64,000 nucleotides of DNA from Lentisphaerota bacterium. Lineage in GTDB: Bacteria; Verrucomicrobiota; Lentisphaeria; Victivallales; Victivallaceae. The position numbers and the translations under genes are program-made. The stretch is from contig SUWE01000006.1 in NCBI GenBank assembly GCA_015061615.1, positions 1 to 64,000 of the forward strand, written 5' to 3'. Each line of letters opens with the position of its first letter. The stretch's first letter is position 1. Under the pieces are notes generated by a model that was not told the DNA's origin, did not search any database, and was given only the letters and a program-made list of their open reading frames with translations. This document shows, in pieces, positions 60,721 to 64,000 of the stretch.

Positions 60721-61911
60721 ATGAAAAAGAGCAGAGTACGCAGAGTCTATTTCGCAGATTATCTCATCACTCCCGACCATATCATACCCAATGGCGGAGT
60801 GCTGTGTGAAAATGACCGCATCATCGCCGTCGGCGGTGAGTCGGGATTTTCCAGAAAAGAGGAGGATTTGGAGGTCGTATACTTCAAAAATGCCTATATC
60901 ACCCCCGGATTCATAGATACCCATATCCACGGAGCCGGCGGCTTCGACTGCTCCCGCGCGGCGGCATCACGCAACGATCTGGCGGCGATGAGTGCCATTC
61001 TCGGCAAAAGCGGAGCGACCGGATTTTTTCCGACCGTAGTCGCCGATTCACCGGAAAATATGATAAACAACCTGCGCACACTGACTTCCGCAATGCGTCT
61101 CCCCCTGCCCGGAGCCGATGCCGAAGGGATAAATATTGAAGGACCATTCCTCAATCCCGAAAAATCCGGTGCCCAGCCGCGCAGTTTTCTGGGGAAGATC
61201 GACCTGAAGTTCGCATCCGACCTGATCGATGCCGGTGAAGGCATGGTAAAGATAATGACCTTTGCCCCGGAACTGGAGAACGCCGACAAACTTATTGAAC
61301 TGCTGATATCCCGCAACGTCATCGCCTCAATGGGACACAGTCTTGCCGGAGAAAAAGAGACTCTCCGCGCCATTGATGCCGGAGCGACCCACTGCACTCA
61401 CCTTTTCAACGGAATGAATCCGCTGCACCAGCGCGAAGTGGGACTGCCGGGGATCGTGCTTACCGATGACCGCGTAACCGTGGAACTCATCATCGACGGC
61501 AGACACGTCCACTCGCGTATGGTCGACCTTGCCTGCCGCTGCAAGACCCTGCGGCAGATAATCGGTATCAGCGACGGAACAATGGCAAGCGGTATACCCG
61601 ACGGCGAATACCACATAGGACCGGCGGAAATCATCGTCAAAGAGGGATTTTCCCAGACATCCGCCGGAACTCTTGCCGGAACGACCACGATGCTCGATGC
61701 CGGCTGGCACAGTCTGATGAGCTGCGGTCACCTTTCTGAAACAAAATCCGCCCTTGCGGTCACCCGTAATCCGGCGGAACATTACGGCTTGACCGACCGC
61801 GGTCAGCTTCTTCCCGGATTGCGCGCCGACCTTGCCGTTTTTGAACGCGGCACCAACCGCCCGCTTCTGACCGTCCGCCGGGGTGAAGTCATCGCCAAAG
61901 CAGAGGAGTAA
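60721..61911 (+). CDS. nagA: N-acetylglucosamine-6-phosphate deacetylase
   Basis: The 396-aa amidohydrolase shows PGFIDTHIHGAGGFDCS (metal HxH), INIEGPFLNPEKSGAQ (metal Glu), IASMGHSLAGEKE (His), THCTHLFNGMNPLHQREVG (His) and GISDGTMASG (catalytic Asp). It removes acetate from GlcNAc-6-phosphate, feeding amino-sugar catabolism or recycling. The start at 60721 gives the family's normal length; the ORF's longer reading crosses the promoter. The ribosome site is weak. nagB is not in the window. Confidence 0.95.
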   Translation: MKKSRVRRVYFADYLITPDHIIPNGGVLCENDRIIAVGGESGFSRKEEDLEVVYFKNAYITPGFIDTHIHGAGGFDCSRAAASRNDLAAMSAILGKSGATGFFPTVVADSPENMINNLRTLTSAMRLPLPGADAEGINIEGPFLNPEKSGAQPRSFLGKIDLKFASDLIDAGEGMVKIMTFAPELENADKLIELLISRNVIASMGHSLAGEKETLRAIDAGATHCTHLFNGMNPLHQREVGLPGIVLTDDRVTVELIIDGRHVHSRMVDLACRCKTLRQIIGISDGTMASGIPDGEYHIGPAEIIVKEGFSQTSAGTLAGTTTMLDAGWHSLMSCGHLSETKSALAVTRNPAEHYGLTDRGQLLPGLRADLAVFERGTNRPLLTVRRGEVIAKAEE

Positions 61912-61920
61912 TACTTTATT

Positions 61921-62754
61921 ATGGCAAACGAATATATTCTGCTTGACAGCGGAAATCTGAAAAAACTTGAGCAGGTCGGGCCTTACCGGCTTATCCGTCC
62001 GGCACTGAACGCATTCTGGCAGCCCTCGCTGAATAATGCAGAGTGGCGCAGCGCCGATGCGGAGTTCGTCCGCGACAGTTCCGGACGCGGCAGCTGGAAA
62101 AACCGCGACCGCATTCCGGATATCTGGAGTGCCGACTGGGGCGGTGTCACCATGCAGATAAAGCCGACAAGCTTCGGTCATCTGGGATTTTTCGCCGAAC
62201 AGTTCCGCAACTGGGAGTATTTCCGCAAAAACTGCCGGAACATGGATACGCTGAACCTCTTTGCCTACTCCGGTCTGGGTTCGCTCTCAATGGCGGCAGG
62301 CGGAGCGAAAGTCTGCCACCTCGATGCGGCAAAAGGCATGATCGAATGGGGAAAAGAGAATCTGGCACTGAATCCGGATATTCCCAATGCTATCCGCTGG
62401 ATCGCCGACGATGTGAACAAATTCATCAACCGTGAAATGCGCCGCAACAGCCGTTACGATCTTATCGCACTTGACCCGCCGACCTTCGGCAGAGGAACTT
62501 CCGGTCAGTTGTGGAAGATCGAAAGCGATCTGCCCCAACTGCTGAAAAACTGCCTTGCCCTGCGCAAGGAAGAGAGACCCTTCACACTGGTTCTGAGCTG
62601 TCACTCCCCCGGATTTTCCCTGCTTGTGCTGGAAAGAATGGTGCGCGAAGTCGTCGGGAACAAAGCGGAAATCGAAGCCGACGAGATGTATATCCCCGAA
62701 AGCACCGGACGCAAGCTCCCATCCGGCATCGGTCTGCGCTGTATCGTAAAGTAA
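61921..62754 (+). CDS. Class I SAM-dependent methyltransferase, RlmI/RlmK-like
   Basis: The 277-aa product has SAM motif I in LNLFAYSGLGSLSMAAGGAK, motif II in VCHLDAAKGMIEWGKENLAL and motif IV LIALDPPTFGRG. It resembles the catalytic domain of RlmI/RlmK-type 23S rRNA cytosine/guanine methyltransferases. It lacks the N-terminal PUA domain and has instead about 80 residues with GPYRLIRPALNAFWQPSL. The methylated base is unknown. It starts 9 bp after nagA. Confidence 0.88.
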   Translation: MANEYILLDSGNLKKLEQVGPYRLIRPALNAFWQPSLNNAEWRSADAEFVRDSSGRGSWKNRDRIPDIWSADWGGVTMQIKPTSFGHLGFFAEQFRNWEYFRKNCRNMDTLNLFAYSGLGSLSMAAGGAKVCHLDAAKGMIEWGKENLALNPDIPNAIRWIADDVNKFINREMRRNSRYDLIALDPPTFGRGTSGQLWKIESDLPQLLKNCLALRKEERPFTLVLSCHSPGFSLLVLERMVREVVGNKAEIEADEMYIPESTGRKLPSGIGLRCIVK

Positions 62755-62757
62755 ATT

Positions 62758-63543
62758 TCACCCCATGCGGCTGCGGCGGTATTCCCCCGGAGTAAGCGAG
62801 GTGTTTTTACGGAAAAAACGGGAAAACTCCGATGCGCCTTCAAAGCCGCACTTTTCCGATATCTCTTTGATGGAAAGATTGCCGGAGGTCAGCAATTCCT
62901 TTGCCAGACGTATCCGGCAGAAATTGACAAAACGGTGCGGCGGCATTCCTGTGGATTTGGAAAAAACCCTCGTCCAATGGCGCATCGTCACCCCTGCCCG
63001 CCGGGCTTCAGCAGAAAAATTCCACTTTTTCCCGGGATTGCGGTTGATGGCAGTAAGCAGTTCATCAAGTTTGAAACGGTGGGTTTCCGGGTGTTTTTCC
63101 TGATGCAGTTCCGCCTCAAGCAATGCGGCGAACTCTTCAAAACAGAGAATTATCCGGTGGTGGTGCAGCGGATTGCCGAGGGAGAAAAGCTGACGGAACT
63201 CTTCCAGTTTGGCAAGATAAGGTGCAGTATCTTTCACAAAAATGTGCCGCCAGGAGTCAAGTGCATCAAATGCGGCAAAAAAACGGTCGGCACGTTCACC
63301 GAGGCATTCGATATAAAAATTATCCCGGAAAGCATTTGGCGGCGACACCCAGCCGGAAAGCGTGTCGATATTCCGCGGAGTAAGATAGACAAAAGGACGG
63401 TTTTCCGCAATGCCGTTGACAAAAACCGTTCCCTGGATTATGCCGAGATAGTGACAGCGCGTGTGCAGAACCTTCGTATCAAATGAACCGTACATGCGCA
63501 CTTTGGTCACATTGAGCAGTTGAAAATCATCAAAATATCCCAC
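62758..63543 (-). CDS. AraC-family transcriptional regulator
   Basis: The 261-aa product has a cupin-like N-terminal region (about 20-85) and a long helical linker. The C-terminal double HTH (about 160-258) reads NFSAEARRAGVTMRHWTRVF and LSIKEISEKCGFEGASEFSR, followed by LTPGEYRRSR. The start is GTG at 63543 with GGAG six bases upstream. It is divergent from the truncated gene at 63670, which it may regulate; a perfect 17-bp palindrome lies between them. The 3' end is 4 bp from the convergent methyltransferase. Confidence 0.88.
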   Translation of the reverse strand: MGYFDDFQLLNVTKVRMYGSFDTKVLHTRCHYLGIIQGTVFVNGIAENRPFVYLTPRNIDTLSGWVSPPNAFRDNFYIECLGERADRFFAAFDALDSWRHIFVKDTAPYLAKLEEFRQLFSLGNPLHHHRIILCFEEFAALLEAELHQEKHPETHRFKLDELLTAINRNPGKKWNFSAEARRAGVTMRHWTRVFSKSTGMPPHRFVNFCRIRLAKELLTSGNLSIKEISEKCGFEGASEFSRFFRKNTSLTPGEYRRSRMG

Positions 63544-63612
63544 TTTTTTCTCCGCAATGTCTGTTAATGCAACAAAATGTCCTTTTTTGCATATTTATTT
63601 TTTGGTTACAGT

Positions 63613-63629
63613 GTGATATAATATATCAC
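63613..63629. promoter_or_regulatory. Perfect 17-bp palindrome GTGATATA-A-TATATCAC
   Basis: Eight-base arms around one central A, between the AraC start and the start at 63670. It contains TATAAT (63617-63622) on the plus strand with only a poor -35 (TTTATT at 17 bp), which fits an activator-dependent promoter. The site at 13445-13461 differs in the central base and one arm base. Confidence 0.6.
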
Positions 63630-63669
63630 AGACGTCTGAAAAATTCCAATCGTGAATCAGGAGAAAATT

Positions 63670-64000
63670 ATGCTGGAGATCACAAATTTCCGTGACGGGC
63701 AGATTTTGAACCGGCATTACGGCAGAGAAAGTGCCGATGCTCTGGAAATAACACTCGAAGGTATCGCCCCGCCGCAGGAGCTTGTCACCGTCAATGGTAT
63801 TCCTGCCAGACGGCATGACCGCATTTTTACTGCCGATATAAAACTCACACAGAAAATAAACCGCATAACTGTATCATCTGACGGTTATTTCGGCGAAAAA
63901 ACCCTTGCCATCACCCTCGTATGGGATAAGCAGTCGTACAAAAGATACTGCTTTTTCATTGACGATTGCAGCTTCTTTCTGCGCAAACTCACCCTTGACC
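63670..64000 (+). CDS. Unknown protein, 3' end beyond window
   Basis: The frame opens with ATG at 63670, preceded by AGGAG, and stays open to the last base (110 codons). The visible part has no signal peptide and is beta-rich, reading MLEITNFRDGQILNRHYGRE at the start. Near the end comes YKRYCFFIDDCSFFLRKLTL. An FFIDD segment of this kind recalls proteins of the polysaccharide-deacetylase-like fold, but this is a weak impression. Divergent from the AraC regulator. Confidence 0.8.
   Translation, partial: MLEITNFRDGQILNRHYGRESADALEITLEGIAPPQELVTVNGIPARRHDRIFTADIKLTQKINRITVSSDGYFGEKTLAITLVWDKQSYKRYCFFIDDCSFFLRKLTLD

Overview
The window looks like a stretch of chromosome from an anaerobic, gut-type Lentisphaerota bacterium (Victivallis-like). 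The evidence is indirect. Three genes carry the pseudopilin N-terminus [18 protein letters not shown] followed by a DUF1559-like body, and they sit beside very large secreted glycosidase-like proteins, a combination typical of Lentisphaerota. The window also holds an oxygen-sensitive class III ribonucleotide reductase and a second glycyl radical enzyme with its activase. No respiratory or oxygen-defence genes are visible. No 16S rRNA is present, so the assignment is an inference.

Layout. 0-7.1 kb (minus): lipoprotein, 934-aa secreted glycosidase-like protein, a pseudopilin-like protein, a pseudopilin and a CE7 esterase. 7.1-11.8 kb: an AraC regulator flanked by an inverted repeat, then a glycyl radical enzyme of unknown substrate and its radical-SAM activase. 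11.85-12.6 kb: tRNA-Arg(UCU), a two-copy hairpin array and a 9-bp tandem repeat. 12.6-21.6 kb: rhamnoside locus with a divergent AraC regulator, a small secreted protein, a pseudopilin, a GH106-like rhamnosidase, a GH42-like secreted protein and L-rhamnose isomerase. 21.7-24.0 kb (minus): ECF sigma factor and a membrane von Willebrand A protein. 24.2-28.5 kb (minus): LysM/YkuD-like gene (frameshifted), accA, N-acetylglutamate-synthase-like GNAT, CYTH protein and rarA. 28.7-31.4 kb: tsaD, a 0.75-kb repeat block and a creatininase-family gene. 31.5-35.7 kb: ftsK, a RodZ-like protein and an HpcH/HpaI aldolase. 36.0-41.2 kb: GntR/LacI-type regulator, pseudopilin and 1076-aa secreted glycosidase-like protein. 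41.3-44.4 kb (minus): nrdG-nrdD behind NrdR boxes. 44.7-45.5 kb: orphan acidic protein. 46.0-48.6 kb: rpmJ-rpsM-rpsK-rpoA-rplQ. 48.7-56.3 kb: pepD, uxaE-like, yajC, secDF, ybaB and a DUF362 ferredoxin protein. 56.3-58.8 kb (minus): a BaiN/HI0933 flavoprotein and a secreted unknown. 58.8-64 kb: ThiD-like kinase, amidase, nagA, RNA methyltransferase, a third AraC regulator and a truncated gene.

How it fits together. Core genes (ribosome, RNA polymerase, Sec translocon, FtsK, AccA, TsaD, NrdDG) are interleaved with small carbohydrate loci. Three of these loci repeat one pattern: a local regulator, a pseudopilin and one or more giant secreted glycosidase-like proteins. None contains a recognisable sugar transporter. 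Putative sigma70-type promoters (TTGNNN - 16 to 18 bp - TATATT-like) can be placed for many units. Intergenic space is rich in two repeat families: a dispersed element near 7.1-7.4, 8.9 and 30.0-30.5 kb, and hairpin arrays punctuated by GTGAAG/CTTCAC at 11.9-12.3 and 29.8-30.3 kb.

The most interesting points are the recurring pseudopilin/secreted-enzyme modules with a non-Gly residue before the prepilin cleavage site, the unclassified glycyl radical enzyme, the inverted-repeat-flanked AraC gene, the punctuated hairpin arrays, the NrdD-redoxin fusion under NrdR boxes, and the frameshifted YkuD-like gene that has also lost its catalytic cysteine.
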